DNA of 40,782 nt from Nostoc sp. NMS9 (lineage in GTDB: Bacteria > Cyanobacteriota > Cyanobacteriia > Cyanobacteriales > Nostocaceae): the NCBI RefSeq assembly GCF_017114995.1, contig NZ_JABXKL010000042.1, positions 4,147 to 44,928 of the forward strand, given 5' to 3'. Numbering within the stretch: the first letter of the stretch is position 1; each line of letters starts with the position of its first letter. The notes below the pieces were generated by a model that saw only the letters and a program-made list of their open reading frames with translations, was not told the DNA's origin and did not search any database. The position numbers and the translations under genes were made by a program. This document shows positions 1-7,712 of this stretch, piece after piece.

Positions 1-246
1 GGAATCACAATGGGCAACTGTTACAAACTCTCCAAGGTCATAGCAGTTCGGTTAATAGCGTGGCATTTAGCCCCAACGGTCAAACCATTGCCTCTGCCAG
101 TAGTGACAAGACGGTGAAGTTGTGGAATCACAATGGGCAACTGTTACAAACTCTCCAAGGTCATAGCAGTTCGGTTAATAGCGTGGCATTTAGCCCCGAC
201 GGTCAAATCATTGTCTCTGCCAGTAATGATAAGACGGTGATCCTGT
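1..246 (+). repeat. Two near-identical 123-bp WD40 blade repeats
   Basis: Copy one is 1-123 and copy two 124-246, in frame (41 codons). The first 70-odd bases are identical; differences, about nine, are concentrated in the second half. After 247 the similarity stops. Confidence 0.9.
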
Positions 247-371
247 GGAATCTCAATTTGGATGATTTAATAATTAAGGGTTGTGCTTGGGTGCGCGATT
301 ATTTGCAAAACAACCCCAATGTGAGCCAGAACGATCGCCATCTATGTGATGATATTGGCACACGCAGGTGA
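3..371 (+). CDS. WD40 repeat protein, C-terminal end (5' partial)
   Basis: The reading frame is open from the first bases of the window and ends at TGA 369-371, so only the C-terminus is present. It holds two complete WD40 blades of 41 residues, each with the GH...VNSVAFSP...DKTV..WN pattern, and the start of a third. The tail (GCAWVRDYL ... RHLCDDIG) is the usual ending of large cyanobacterial WD40 proteins, many of which carry a STAND/NACHT NTPase at the N-terminus; that part lies outside the window and is an inference. WD40 blades form a beta-propeller used for protein binding or ligand sensing. The first two blades are nearly identical at DNA level, which indicates recent duplication or gene conversion. 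Confidence 0.88.
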   Translation, partial: NHNGQLLQTLQGHSSSVNSVAFSPNGQTIASASSDKTVKLWNHNGQLLQTLQGHSSSVNSVAFSPDGQIIVSASNDKTVILWNLNLDDLIIKGCAWVRDYLQNNPNVSQNDRHLCDDIGTRR

Positions 372-418
372 TACCATTTTAGATTTTGGATTTTAGATTT
401 TGGATTGGGAATTACCTT

Positions 419-466
419 GGTGCGTCACCGAATAGTGCGTCATAGCGATCGCTTTTGCTGTAATCT
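419..466. repeat. 48-bp dispersed repeat, left copy
   Basis: Starts GGTGCGTCACC and contains the HIP1 octamer GCGATCGC. A second copy with about eight differences in the same orientation lies at 1439-1486. The two copies bracket the DUF4351 remnants and the IS200/IS605-like remnant. Confidence 0.7.
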
Positions 467-502
467 GAGGAAGTGCGATCGCTTGTATGATTAGCCCATT
501 GT

Positions 503-532
503 TGCGTAGGCGTAGCCCGTCGTAGACATCGC
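503..532. repeat. Nostoc-type small dispersed repeat (GCGTAGGCGTAGCC...CATCGC)
   Basis: A 30-bp module of the kind scattered through Nostocales genomes. Related copies occur at 1770-1788 (shortened) and 40400-40428. Part of the gene-free stretch 372-552, which otherwise holds an AT-rich GATTTTGG/GATTTTAG iteration at 380-406 and the 48-bp repeat. Confidence 0.7.
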
Positions 533-552
533 TTATTAGTAATTCTGCTATA

Positions 553-768
553 CTAACTTTGATTTTGCGCTAACCAAGCTTCTAAATCGGTTAAACCCGA
601 AAAATCAAGTAAAGCCTCTGCTAAATCATCCAACTGTGTTGAGTCTAAAGCTTGAATTTTCAATAACTGTGCAGGTGAAACAGTTCCGACCTTACGGCGA
701 AGTAGCCGCATAACAATCGATAAAGCTTTTTCCTGCTGGATATCCTGATAAATTACAGACTTGCGCAT
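553..768 (-). pseudogene. DUF4351 C-terminal remnant of an Rpn-family protein, copy A
   Basis: A 71-residue ORF starting MRKSVIYQDI and ending in a DUF4351-like module (QLLKIQALDSTQLDDL ... WLAQNQ). In known cyanobacterial proteins this segment is the C-terminus of a roughly 250-300-residue PD-(D/E)XK nuclease-like protein (Rpn / DUF2887 group). The nuclease part is absent here, so this is read as a remnant, although a short translated product is possible. It is one of two tandem copies with a period of about 223 bp; since 223 is not a multiple of three the copies lie in different frames. Confidence 0.7.
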
Positions 769-775
769 AGCATCA

Positions 776-991
776 CTAACCTTGATTTTGCGCTAACCAA
801 GCTTCTAAATCGGTTAAACCCGAAAAATCAAGTAAAGCCTCAGCTAAATCATCCAACTGTGTTGAGTCTAAAGCTTGAATTTTCAATAGCTGTGCAGGTG
901 GGACAGTTCCGACTTGACGACGAAGTTGTCGCATAACAATCGATAAAGCTCCTTCCTGCAAAATATCCTGATAAATTACAGACTCGCGCAT
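776..991 (-). pseudogene. DUF4351 C-terminal remnant of an Rpn-family protein, copy B
   Basis: This is the tandem partner of the copy at 553-768. It starts MRESVIYQDI; an upstream in-frame start at 1009 adds six residues. The MRESV(I/T)YQ start also occurs in the second part of the interrupted Rpn gene at 32224-32994, where it follows the nuclease domain, which supports reading this as a C-terminal fragment. The sequence directly upstream is the hairpin end of an IS200/IS605-like element, so the N-terminal part of the gene may have been lost through that insertion or a deletion. The two copies differ at few positions, so the duplication is recent. Confidence 0.7.
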
Positions 992-1010
992 AGCATCACT
1001 CCTTGACACT

Positions 1011-1306
1011 CCTCGCTCTAAAGAGACGAGGATTCTTGCTTCATCCGTCCTCCCTGGAAACCTGAATACAAGTATTCAAATTTCCCCGTTTAGATACGTC
1101 CACAAGCGCACACGGACTGCCCGACCGCGTTTGAAAAGGTTTTTAATTTCTGACTTTACTCCCACATTTGTACAAGATTTAGGATTTATACTACCAGGGT
1201 TCCGGATCAGGAGTTGTCCGCTTGACCTACTTCGTTTTTGATTTGTGCGCTTTACCACTAGAGTTATACTACCACAAAAGCCGCTCGCTTATGGGCGGGG
1301 CTTTAA
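1011..1306 (-). mobile_element. IS200/IS605-like remnant or non-autonomous derivative (about 300 bp)
   Basis: One end has the hairpin CCTCG-CTCTAAAGAG-ACGAGG (1011-1031); the other has a larger foldback between AAAGCC (about 1277) and GGCTTT (about 1303). Subterminal foldbacks with no terminal inverted repeat are the hallmark of IS200/IS605 elements. A 60-codon minus-strand ORF (1076-1258) lies inside but has no recognisable TnpA or TnpB motif, and I do not call it a gene. A short palindrome TGAATAC-AA-GTATTCA sits at 1063-1078. It could be a deletion derivative (MITE-like) or a leftover right end; only comparison with full elements can decide. Confidence 0.5.
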
Positions 1307-1438
1307 ACCCAATTTTTCGGTAATAACCTTTTAATCAGTTCCTTGTTTAATACTAGCCCAGCTAATACTGCCGTTGACGCAGCAATATTACTTTGTGTTC
1401 GGGTATCGTTTATTTGCTCAATAGCTTCAGCAACCTAT

Positions 1439-1486
1439 GGTGCGTCACCCAATAGCCCGTCGTTGCGATCGCTCTTGCTCTAATCT
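1439..1486. repeat. 48-bp dispersed repeat, right copy
   Basis: Partner of 419-466, same orientation. The surrounding stretch 1307-1536 shows no gene. Confidence 0.7.
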
Positions 1487-1536
1487 AAATACAGCATTTC
1501 ATTAATTTGTAGCAAATTAAATTTTGCAATCCCCTG

Positions 1537-1725
1537 CAATGCCATTGTGTCGCCTGACAATGCCATTGTGTTGCCTGACAATGCCATTGTGTTGCCTGAC
1601 AATGCCATTGTGTTGCCTGACAATGCCATTGTGTTGCCTGACAATGCCATTGTGTTGCCTGACAATGCCATTGTGTTGCCTGACAATGCCATTGTGTCGC
1701 CTAACAATGCCAATGCGTTCCCCTG
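1537..1725. repeat. 21-bp tandem repeat array, eight full units plus a degenerate ninth
   Basis: The unit is CAATGCCATTGTGTTGCCTGA. Units begin at 1537, 1558, 1579, 1600, 1621, 1642, 1663 and 1684; units 2 to 7 appear identical, unit 1 and 8 differ by one or two bases. Because 21 is a multiple of three, the array stays open in several frames; the minus strand would encode a seven-residue MALSGNT repeat (1480-1788) and the plus strand seven-residue repeats of its own. No start signal or conserved domain supports a real protein, so I treat it as a short tandemly repeated repetitive sequence of the type known in heterocystous cyanobacteria. Confidence 0.85.
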
Positions 1726-1804
1726 CATTAAAAACGCTACGCTTTTACGCAAACCTGTAATAAGAAACTGCGTAGGCGTAGACATCACTCATTCATTACC
1801 AAGA

Positions 1805-2677
1805 CTACAAATACTTCTGCAACAATAACCCTAACTTTTCCTTCGTCGCTGCTGGTGCTTTATCCAACTGAGTCAAAATCGCATGTTGCAACGCCGAATG
1901 CGCCTCACTCGGCGGTGGATTTTCACTCAAGCGCCGCACAGTTTCTTGAATCACCTTTTGAGCATTCACAGCATTCCGCAGCAAATTGCCAATCACCATC
2001 TCCACCGTCACACTGTCATGGCCTGGATGCCAACAATCGTAATCTGTCACCAGCGCTAAAGTTGAGTATGCAATTTCCGCTTCCCTTGCCAACTTCGCTT
2101 CAGGTAAATTCGTCATCCCAATGATTGTTGCATCCCAACTGCGGTAAAGATGCGATTCTGCCTTTGTGGAAAAAGCTGGCCCTTCCATGCACACATAAGT
2201 ACCACCGCGATGGAGAGTAACATCTGGTAAATTGAGAGATGCGATCGCATCTGCCAATACAGCAGCTAAGTTCTTACAAATTGGATCGCCAAAGGCAATG
2301 TGAGCAACAATTCCCTCACCGAAAAACGTTGAAATTCGATTTTTCGTTCTGTCGATAAACTGATCTGGCACCACCATATCCAGTGGTTTCGCCTCTTCCT
2401 TCAAGGAACCCACAGCACTAGCTGAAATTAAATACTTCACACCCAATTGCTTCATCGCATAGATATTAGCGCGAAACGGTAACTCAGAGGGTAGAAGCGT
2501 GTGATTGCGGCCATGACGCGCCAAAAAAGCTACCCGTGTACCATCCAATGTCCCCAGAATCAAAGCATCAGATGGTGAACCAAAAGGAGTCTCGACTCGC
2601 ACCTCTTCGACATCTTTGAGGGCATCCATTTTGTAAAGACCGCTACCACCAATAATTCCAATACTAGCTTGAGCCAT
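1805..2677 (-). CDS. mtnP: S-methyl-5'-thioadenosine phosphorylase
   Basis: A 290-residue protein, full length for the family. It cleaves 5'-methylthioadenosine with phosphate to adenine and 5-methylthioribose-1-phosphate, the first step of methionine salvage and the removal of the polyamine by-product; cytosolic. The N-terminus [10 protein letters not shown] is the phosphate-binding loop of the nucleoside phosphorylase fold, [12 protein letters not shown] follows near residues 54-65, and [14 protein letters not shown] and GMTNLPEA are the typical MTA phosphorylase motifs around residues 157-195; a further conserved segment is VTDYDCWH. The start ATG at 2677 is the natural one. The gene stands alone, with no other salvage genes beside it, which is normal in cyanobacteria. 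Confidence 0.96.
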   Translation of the reverse strand: MAQASIGIIGGSGLYKMDALKDVEEVRVETPFGSPSDALILGTLDGTRVAFLARHGRNHTLLPSELPFRANIYAMKQLGVKYLISASAVGSLKEEAKPLDMVVPDQFIDRTKNRISTFFGEGIVAHIAFGDPICKNLAAVLADAIASLNLPDVTLHRGGTYVCMEGPAFSTKAESHLYRSWDATIIGMTNLPEAKLAREAEIAYSTLALVTDYDCWHPGHDSVTVEMVIGNLLRNAVNAQKVIQETVRRLSENPPPSEAHSALQHAILTQLDKAPAATKEKLGLLLQKYL

Positions 2678-3075
2678 GATTCTGAACCTGTTCTTTACCG
2701 ATCTGCTCAGTTATTTTATCGAAAAGGGGAGTAGCAGAAAACAAAGCGATGTCTACGATGAGATATGCGATCGCATTTCGTACCACTAACACTATTGAAT
2801 TATTACCCATTAATTGTTTGTTTAGGTGTAGATAGAAATCATCACCCAGTTATTCGAGGGTTAATTAATAATTTTTAGCAATCAAATTTCCGATAATTTT
2901 TGGAGATTAAATGGTTATGATTAGCCCTTAAGTTAATCGTCACCATAGTGTGTAATCAATGCTTAATGTATACAAATATTAAGTATAGGCACTCCTACAC
3001 AGGGAAACAAAGCAAGCGTTATACTTTTGGGAAAAGGCTTATTTTAACCCCTGCTTTTAACATTTTCATAAATCA
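2678..3075. other. Divergent intergenic region mtnP / metallophosphoesterase
   Basis: About 400 bp, AT-rich, between two divergent starts, so it must carry both promoters. I see a HIP1-related ATGCGATCGCAT-type core near 2765-2776 but no operator or RNA element I can name. Confidence 0.4.
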
Positions 3076-4203
3076 ATGACTCTCAATTTTCGCTTTGCGG
3101 TAGTCAGCGACTTACACCTGGCACTTCCTCACACAATCTGGGATCATCCCAGCCGATTTCATCTGGTAGAAGTAAGTATCTCAGCATTTAAAAGTGTACT
3201 AGAACATTTAACACAACTCGATTTAGATTTCTTGTTATTGCCAGGAGATTTAACCCAGCACGGCGAACCAGAGAACCACGCCTGGTTGCAACAATGTTTA
3301 GCCCAGCTACCTTTTCCCGTCTATGTTATTCCTGGTAATCATGACGTTCCTGTGCTGTTGGCTGATCAGCAATCAATTGCTTTTGCAGATTTTCCCTACT
3401 ATTACACGAAATTTGGCTACGAAGATCCACGCCAGATTTACTACATTCGTCAATTACTGCCTGGAGTTAAGCTGATTGGACTAAATTCTAACTCCTTTAA
3501 TGACCAGGGAGAGCAAGTGGGGTGTTTGGATGGCAAACAGCTACGGTGGTTAGAAGAGGTGCTGGCGGCATCTGGTGATGACTTAGTTTTGGTGATGGTG
3601 CATCATAATGTAGTGGAACATTTGCCTAATCAATCGAACCATCCACTGGCAAATCGTTATATGTTGTCGAATTCAGCAGAACTGTTGCAGTTGCTGAGGC
3701 ACTACGGAGTCAAGCTAGTGTTTACTGGACATTTGCACATTCAGGATATTGCTTACTCAGATGGAGTATATGATATTACCACTGGCTCTTTAGTGAGCTA
3801 TCCTCACCCTTACCGAGTGCTAGAGTTTCATCGGGATAACCAAGGTAAAGAATCGTTGCAAATTTTATCCCATCGCGTAGAGTCAGTGCCAGAGTTCCCT
3901 GACTTGCAACAGTTATCACGACAGTGGATGGGTGATCGCTCTTTCCCTTTCCTAATTAAGCTACTAACTCAGTCTCCATTAAACTTACCATTATCACAGG
4001 CAAAAAAATTAGCTCCTGGTTTGCGCGACTTCTGGGCAACCATTGCCGATGGAGATGCGGTGTTAGATTACCCTCATTTTCCCCCAGAAGTGCGGCGCTA
4101 CATTCAGACATATAGTGCATCACAGCCCCATCCAGGCATCGCCACTGGTGGAACTTTGACTCTGATTGATAATAACAGCACACTTATGCTGAATAAGAGT
4201 TAG
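3076..4203 (+). CDS. Calcineurin-like metallophosphoesterase
   Basis: A 375-residue cytosolic-looking protein. The metal-binding signature of the family is complete: D12-x-H14 (SDLHL), GD at 57-58 (PGDLTQ), GNHD at 87-90, a His pair in MVHHN near 175, and the closing GHLH near 220. These residues bind a two-metal centre that hydrolyses phosphomono- or diesters. The layout resembles the cyclic-nucleotide phosphodiesterase (CpdA/Icc-like) branch, but the substrate cannot be read from sequence. About 120 residues follow the catalytic domain with no motif I recognise. The gene is convergent with the FIST gene and they share a hairpin terminator candidate. Confidence 0.88.
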   Translation: MTLNFRFAVVSDLHLALPHTIWDHPSRFHLVEVSISAFKSVLEHLTQLDLDFLLLPGDLTQHGEPENHAWLQQCLAQLPFPVYVIPGNHDVPVLLADQQSIAFADFPYYYTKFGYEDPRQIYYIRQLLPGVKLIGLNSNSFNDQGEQVGCLDGKQLRWLEEVLAASGDDLVLVMVHHNVVEHLPNQSNHPLANRYMLSNSAELLQLLRHYGVKLVFTGHLHIQDIAYSDGVYDITTGSLVSYPHPYRVLEFHRDNQGKESLQILSHRVESVPEFPDLQQLSRQWMGDRSFPFLIKLLTQSPLNLPLSQAKKLAPGLRDFWATIADGDAVLDYPHFPPEVRRYIQTYSASQPHPGIATGGTLTLIDNNSTLMLNKS

Positions 4204-4210
4204 GAGTGAT

Positions 4211-4285
4211 TCAATTTTGGATTTTAGATTTTAGATTTTAGATTTTTAGTTCAATCCAAAATCCAAAATTCAAAATCTAAAATTG
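4211..4285. terminator. AT-rich inverted repeat between convergent genes
   Basis: Iterated GATTTTAGATTTT on the left is mirrored by AATCCAAAAT/AAATCTAAAATTG on the right, giving an imperfect long hairpin that sits exactly between two stop codons (4203 and 4298). It could serve both directions. The same GATTTTGG/GATTTTAG iteration occurs at 380-406. Confidence 0.55.
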
Positions 4286-4297
4286 GTTTAGCACTGA

Positions 4298-5530
4298 TTA
4301 CTGATTTTGGCGACAAATTCCAAATGCTGAAGTGTAGGCGTGTAAAAAGGTTCTGCCACCGACAGGGCCGATTTCACCGCCACAGAAAAAGCCACCTACA
4401 GGAATATCGTTAAGGTAGCGCTGAAATAATTCAGAATCGAAGTTGGGTTTACCATAGAGTCCTTCACCTCGTCCCAGACAGGAAAACATTAAAGCAGCTA
4501 CAGCAGAGGGTTCAGATTCTCGTTGGTGTTGATAACTTTGGAGGAGTAATTCGAGGTCTTCAGCAGAGGCTTGGGCATCGCGGAGGTGGAATTGCAGCCT
4601 TTGACCAGGACGGACGCGATCGCCAATTGCGATCGCCCCAGCATTTGGATCGACTCCAAGAATACCACGAATTAAAAAGTCTCCTTGCTGCAAAGCTAGC
4701 TTAAATTCATCCATTGCCACACCAACAAACAGAGAGTGCTGTGCTAAAATCCGTTCTTGTTCGCTGAGACTAGCAATCAAATCTCGCAACACCACCAAAG
4801 GCACTTTATCATCTAACTCTAGAATAATATTGCGATCGGCTTTTGTAACTTGCAATGGCTTGCCAATCGGTCGACATCCTTGGGCGACAATCGTTTCCAA
4901 AACAATATTGCCAGTCAAAGCTATACCAACAGTGCCCTCACGATATAAGTTTTGCTGTTCCTCACCGTTAGTATCGTTACAAAAAAGGGCAACACGACCA
5001 CCCATACCTCCACCACTAGCCTGTCCCCCCACGATCGCCGATCCTGGATAAGCAAAATCCAGCCCCTGCAACAAATCGTTGATTCCAGAGGCAAAGGAAC
5101 TAGACAGCAAGATGAACTGCGGTGTCGGTGATGGTGGCACACCGATCAAATCAAGCCAAGCATCTGGTGAACTGTCTAAGTCAGGTAATTCTTCAGCAAC
5201 AACATGAAAAACTTGAATCTTCACTCCTGGAAGGTATGCTAAAGTCAAGCTAATAGCTGGTTCAGCTTCTAATTCTTGGGTTTCTCCGCTAACTGTCGTC
5301 CCAATTACGCCACCACCACTACAGCCAATTAGCACAGGCACAGAAAGTTTTTCAGCTAACAAGGGTAACAGTCGGGAATACTCACTCGTAAAAGCAGACG
5401 AAATGAATACCAGTCCTAGATCCGCAGGTGCTGTTAACGATGAAACAGCTCGTTCTACCACATCTGTAACAGCGGCTTCCAGAGAATGGCGGGTTGATAG
5501 GGCATTTGCCCACTGCATTTGGTCTGCCAT
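4298..5530 (-). CDS. FIST domain signal-sensing protein
   Basis: A 410-residue protein from ATG 5530 (MADQMQWANALST). The frame is open 42 codons further up (to 5656), but that stretch is low-complexity Ser/Lys-rich and unlike FIST N-termini, so the inner start is preferred. FIST_N covers roughly the first half (GLVFISSAFTSEYSRLLPLL; GCSGGGVIG near residue 70) and FIST_C the second (the YGKPNFDSELFQRYL region and GGFFCGGEIGPVGG near the end). FIST proteins are sensory modules thought to bind small ligands such as amino acids, usually working with kinases or cyclases; none is adjacent here. Cytosolic. Function beyond sensing is not established. Confidence 0.88.
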   Translation of the reverse strand: MADQMQWANALSTRHSLEAAVTDVVERAVSSLTAPADLGLVFISSAFTSEYSRLLPLLAEKLSVPVLIGCSGGGVIGTTVSGETQELEAEPAISLTLAYLPGVKIQVFHVVAEELPDLDSSPDAWLDLIGVPPSPTPQFILLSSSFASGINDLLQGLDFAYPGSAIVGGQASGGGMGGRVALFCNDTNGEEQQNLYREGTVGIALTGNIVLETIVAQGCRPIGKPLQVTKADRNIILELDDKVPLVVLRDLIASLSEQERILAQHSLFVGVAMDEFKLALQQGDFLIRGILGVDPNAGAIAIGDRVRPGQRLQFHLRDAQASAEDLELLLQSYQHQRESEPSAVAALMFSCLGRGEGLYGKPNFDSELFQRYLNDIPVGGFFCGGEIGPVGGRTFLHAYTSAFGICRQNQ

Positions 5531-5865
5531 GAGTTTTGAGCTTCTTTCTCTTTTTAGGCTAGTAGATTTTGACTTTTTATTTTGGGAAGAATTGCATCTT
5601 ACAAGAATTGATGCCAGCCCTTTGTCTCCTCCATCCCAAGAAGCTGGGGTTGTCATTCCCTAATATAGGCATCTAAATATATTGTATGATTATTTATCTA
5701 TGCTACTAATTCCACAAAATCTTAAAAAATAAAGGTAAATCCATTATAGATAGGGTAGCTTGCTGTATTGGTTATAAATCAATAGGCTAAAAACTAACTT
5801 ACCATCGGCTAAATGGTTAGAATGGTTAGTAATCAAGCGAAAAACTACCATTTCTGAACATTTTC

Positions 5866-5871
5866 TATACT
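5866..5871 (+). promoter_or_regulatory. Candidate -10 box for cp12
   Basis: TATACT lies 32 bp before the cp12 start; no convincing -35 hexamer is seen upstream. The repeated ATGGTTAG motif near 5813-5830 could be a regulator site, but this is only a visual impression. Confidence 0.35.
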
Positions 5872-5902
5872 AGTATTAACAACACACAACGAGATTAAAG
5901 CA

Positions 5903-6148
5903 ATGACCAACATCCAAGAAACAGCAAAAGGCGACATCCAAGAGAAAATCCAAGAAGAAGTGGAACAAGCGCGTACTGTCTGTGATATTAACGGTAGCAA
6001 CTCACCAGAGTGTGCTGCTGCTTGGGATGCAGTAGAAGAATTGCAAGCCGAAGCTTCGCACAAGCGCCAAAGCAAGCCAAAAAATTCTTTAGAACAGTAT
6101 TGTGATGACAACCCAGATGCAATTGAATGCCGGGTTTACGACGACTAG
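5903..6148 (+). CDS. cp12: CP12, redox-regulated Calvin-cycle scaffold protein
   Basis: An 81-residue protein, standard length. CP12 is an intrinsically disordered linker that, when oxidised in the dark, forms disulfides and clamps glyceraldehyde-3-phosphate dehydrogenase and phosphoribulokinase into an inactive complex. Both cysteine pairs are present: C27/C37 (N-terminal hairpin) and C67/C76 (C-terminal GAPDH-binding hairpin). The PRK-binding core around AWDAVEELQAE (residues 40-50) is intact, and the C-terminus ends CRVYDD, close to the classic family ending. It stands alone with its own promoter region of about 370 bp. Presence of CP12 marks the genome as that of an oxygenic phototroph. 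Confidence 0.97.
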   Translation: MTNIQETAKGDIQEKIQEEVEQARTVCDINGSNSPECAAAWDAVEELQAEASHKRQSKPKNSLEQYCDDNPDAIECRVYDD

Positions 6149-6222
6149 GAATTGAGGCAACTGGATTTTCTGTTGTTTGGTCAGCAAACAACCAGCATTG
6201 ACTAAAGAAGACGCCTAGAGTG

Positions 6223-6250
6223 GAGGACGTGGAAACTCACCAATGTCCTC
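6223..6250 (+). terminator. Hairpin downstream of cp12
   Basis: GAGGAC (6223-6228) pairs with GTCCTC (6245-6250) and an inner TGG/CCA adds pairs. There is no U-run behind it, so it may stabilise the 3' end rather than terminate. Confidence 0.35.
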
Positions 6251-6388
6251 AACTCGCAAGCGTTTTATTTAGAGCTACCGATTTTAGTCGTGGAAACAAA
6301 AAATAAATTCCTTATTTGAATCAATATGCTTCTTCCAAAGGGATAAGTTGCGATTTTCATAAATTAAACAACCAATTAATTGGCAGTA

Positions 6389-6416
6389 GGGGCGTACAGA
6401 TGTACGCCCCTATAAA
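6389..6416 (+). terminator. Strong GC hairpin followed by T-rich tract
   Basis: GGGGCGTACA-GA-TGTACGCCCC (6389-6410) is a perfect 10-bp inverted repeat followed by TATAAATTTTTT. It fits a rho-independent terminator for cp12, although 240 bp behind its stop. The same palindrome type is a common dispersed repeat in Nostoc. The rest of 6149-6627 shows no gene. Confidence 0.5.
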
Positions 6417-6627
6417 TTTTTTGTAATACTCGTGACTTCTAGTCATACGAGGTTCAATAAACTATTATCAAGAAGAATTCAGGATGAATTGCAGTCCGAC
6501 TGACTCCTGAATAAAAGGGTTTAATACCCCTGCCTGATTTAGCAGTCTACAATCAAGTAGTGGTATAAAATCCCACTTTATTTATTCGGACTCCTGACTT
6601 CTTTTTATCTATTGTTTGAGAAAAAAT

Positions 6628-7224
6628 ATGGACTATGATATTTGGTTTCGACCTTTCGTCTGGATTGATTACCGACTGGCAGTATTATTCCTGGTAATTA
6701 TTCCGCTAATTCTTCTGATTTGGGCATTTGTACAAAAAGCAGAAGGCATACAACGCTTATTGGCTATATACTGGCGAGTATCAAGCTTGGTGGCAATCAC
6801 GATTTACTTAATGATTGCCCAGTATCCAGTTAGCTTTATCTCTGGGTTGATAGCTCAGATTTTGATCCCGATTTCGCTGTGGTTCTGGGTGGATATCAAC
6901 GATGAAATTGAGTATCAAACCAGTGGATCTTTGAAATTTATTTTTACCTCTTGGCGCTGGGCGACAACTGTTTATTGTTTTTTGGGCACACTCGCCTTTA
7001 TCCCTTTTTTGGGTTGTGCTTTTTCTGGCAATATGCTGAAGACTCCCTATTGTCGTGTCTGGTTCGAGGCTCCGTTGCTATTCAAAGAATATTTTCATGC
7101 TAACAGCAAGGCTGAGTTCTTAGGTTTTCTTGGCATAACTAGTTTAGTAATTTATGTGCTTTACTTGAGCTATTTTGTTCTGATTAAGCTGGGCAAGCAG
7201 GGACGTTCAGCCACACCACAGTAA
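6628..7224 (+). CDS. DUF3177 family membrane protein
   Basis: A 198-residue integral membrane protein from ATG 6628 (MDYDIWFRPFVWIDYRLAV); an in-frame TTG at 6616 adds four residues but is less likely. About five hydrophobic segments are visible: roughly residues 16-33, 47-65, 70-85, 108-130 and 166-185. The start and the central LIPISLWFWVDINDEI region match, as I recall, the cyanobacterial DUF3177 family, which has no known function and is found across cyanobacteria. The gene sits 37 bp before a small conserved gene and could be cotranscribed with it. Confidence 0.75.
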   Translation: MDYDIWFRPFVWIDYRLAVLFLVIIPLILLIWAFVQKAEGIQRLLAIYWRVSSLVAITIYLMIAQYPVSFISGLIAQILIPISLWFWVDINDEIEYQTSGSLKFIFTSWRWATTVYCFLGTLAFIPFLGCAFSGNMLKTPYCRVWFEAPLLFKEYFHANSKAEFLGFLGITSLVIYVLYLSYFVLIKLGKQGRSATPQ

Positions 7225-7261
7225 CTGTCGTTGCACCACCATACGCCCTACTCTTAAAAAA

Positions 7262-7558
7262 ATGGATTCCATTGGCAAGCGACTAGAACAATACACCGCT
7301 AAACGCCCCCAAGAAGTCCTAATTGTAACGGTGGAAATTGTCGATGAGCAAGATACAATTGCTATTTTCAAAGGCTTTTCCAGTTCTTTGATGCGCCCAA
7401 CGGCATTTGATGCAGATGTACCAGTTCTACCAGATGGGGCAAACATCCTCAACATTGACCGAGTAGCCAGTCCTTACAATCCTGAAGCACCCCTTTATAT
7501 TCAACAAGGACTCTCTTGGGAAGCTATGGAAGCTCTATTATCAGAAGTAGGTGTTTAA
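7262..7558 (+). CDS. Small conserved cyanobacterial protein, function unknown
   Basis: A 98-residue soluble protein. The central part, VLIVTVEIVDEQDTIAIFKG, looks like two beta strands, followed by a loop rich in Asp and Pro and a C-terminal helix (SWEAMEALLSEVGV). I recognise the pattern as a protein conserved in cyanobacteria and possibly plastids (I believe DUF7734-like), but cannot confirm the family without a search. It follows the DUF3177 gene by 37 bp on the same strand. Confidence 0.65.
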   Translation: MDSIGKRLEQYTAKRPQEVLIVTVEIVDEQDTIAIFKGFSSSLMRPTAFDADVPVLPDGANILNIDRVASPYNPEAPLYIQQGLSWEAMEALLSEVGV

Positions 7559-7712
7559 CTAATTACTAATTCGTAATTCGTAATAATCTTCTCCAATGAA
7601 AAGTAATTTATACGAAAAGATTGTGTATAATCACTAGCCACACCACTGAATTTATCAGTTAAAGTGGTTTCGGTTAAGTCTTCTTTACACCAAGTAGTTG
7701 GGTATAGTATCA

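Noticed and set aside
1076..1258. Minus-strand 60-residue protein
   Set aside because: No transposase motif; it lies inside the foldback-ended element and is more likely non-coding.
1537..1725. CRISPR array
   Set aside because: Units are head-to-tail 21-bp repeats without spacers and no cas genes are near.
1480..1828. Protein-coding genes over the 21-bp array on both strands
   Set aside because: Frames are open only because the repeat length is divisible by three; no domain, start signal or natural ends.
5531..5656. 42-residue N-terminal extension of the FIST protein
   Set aside because: Ser/Lys-rich, low complexity and not part of the FIST domain; the ATG at 5530 is preferred.
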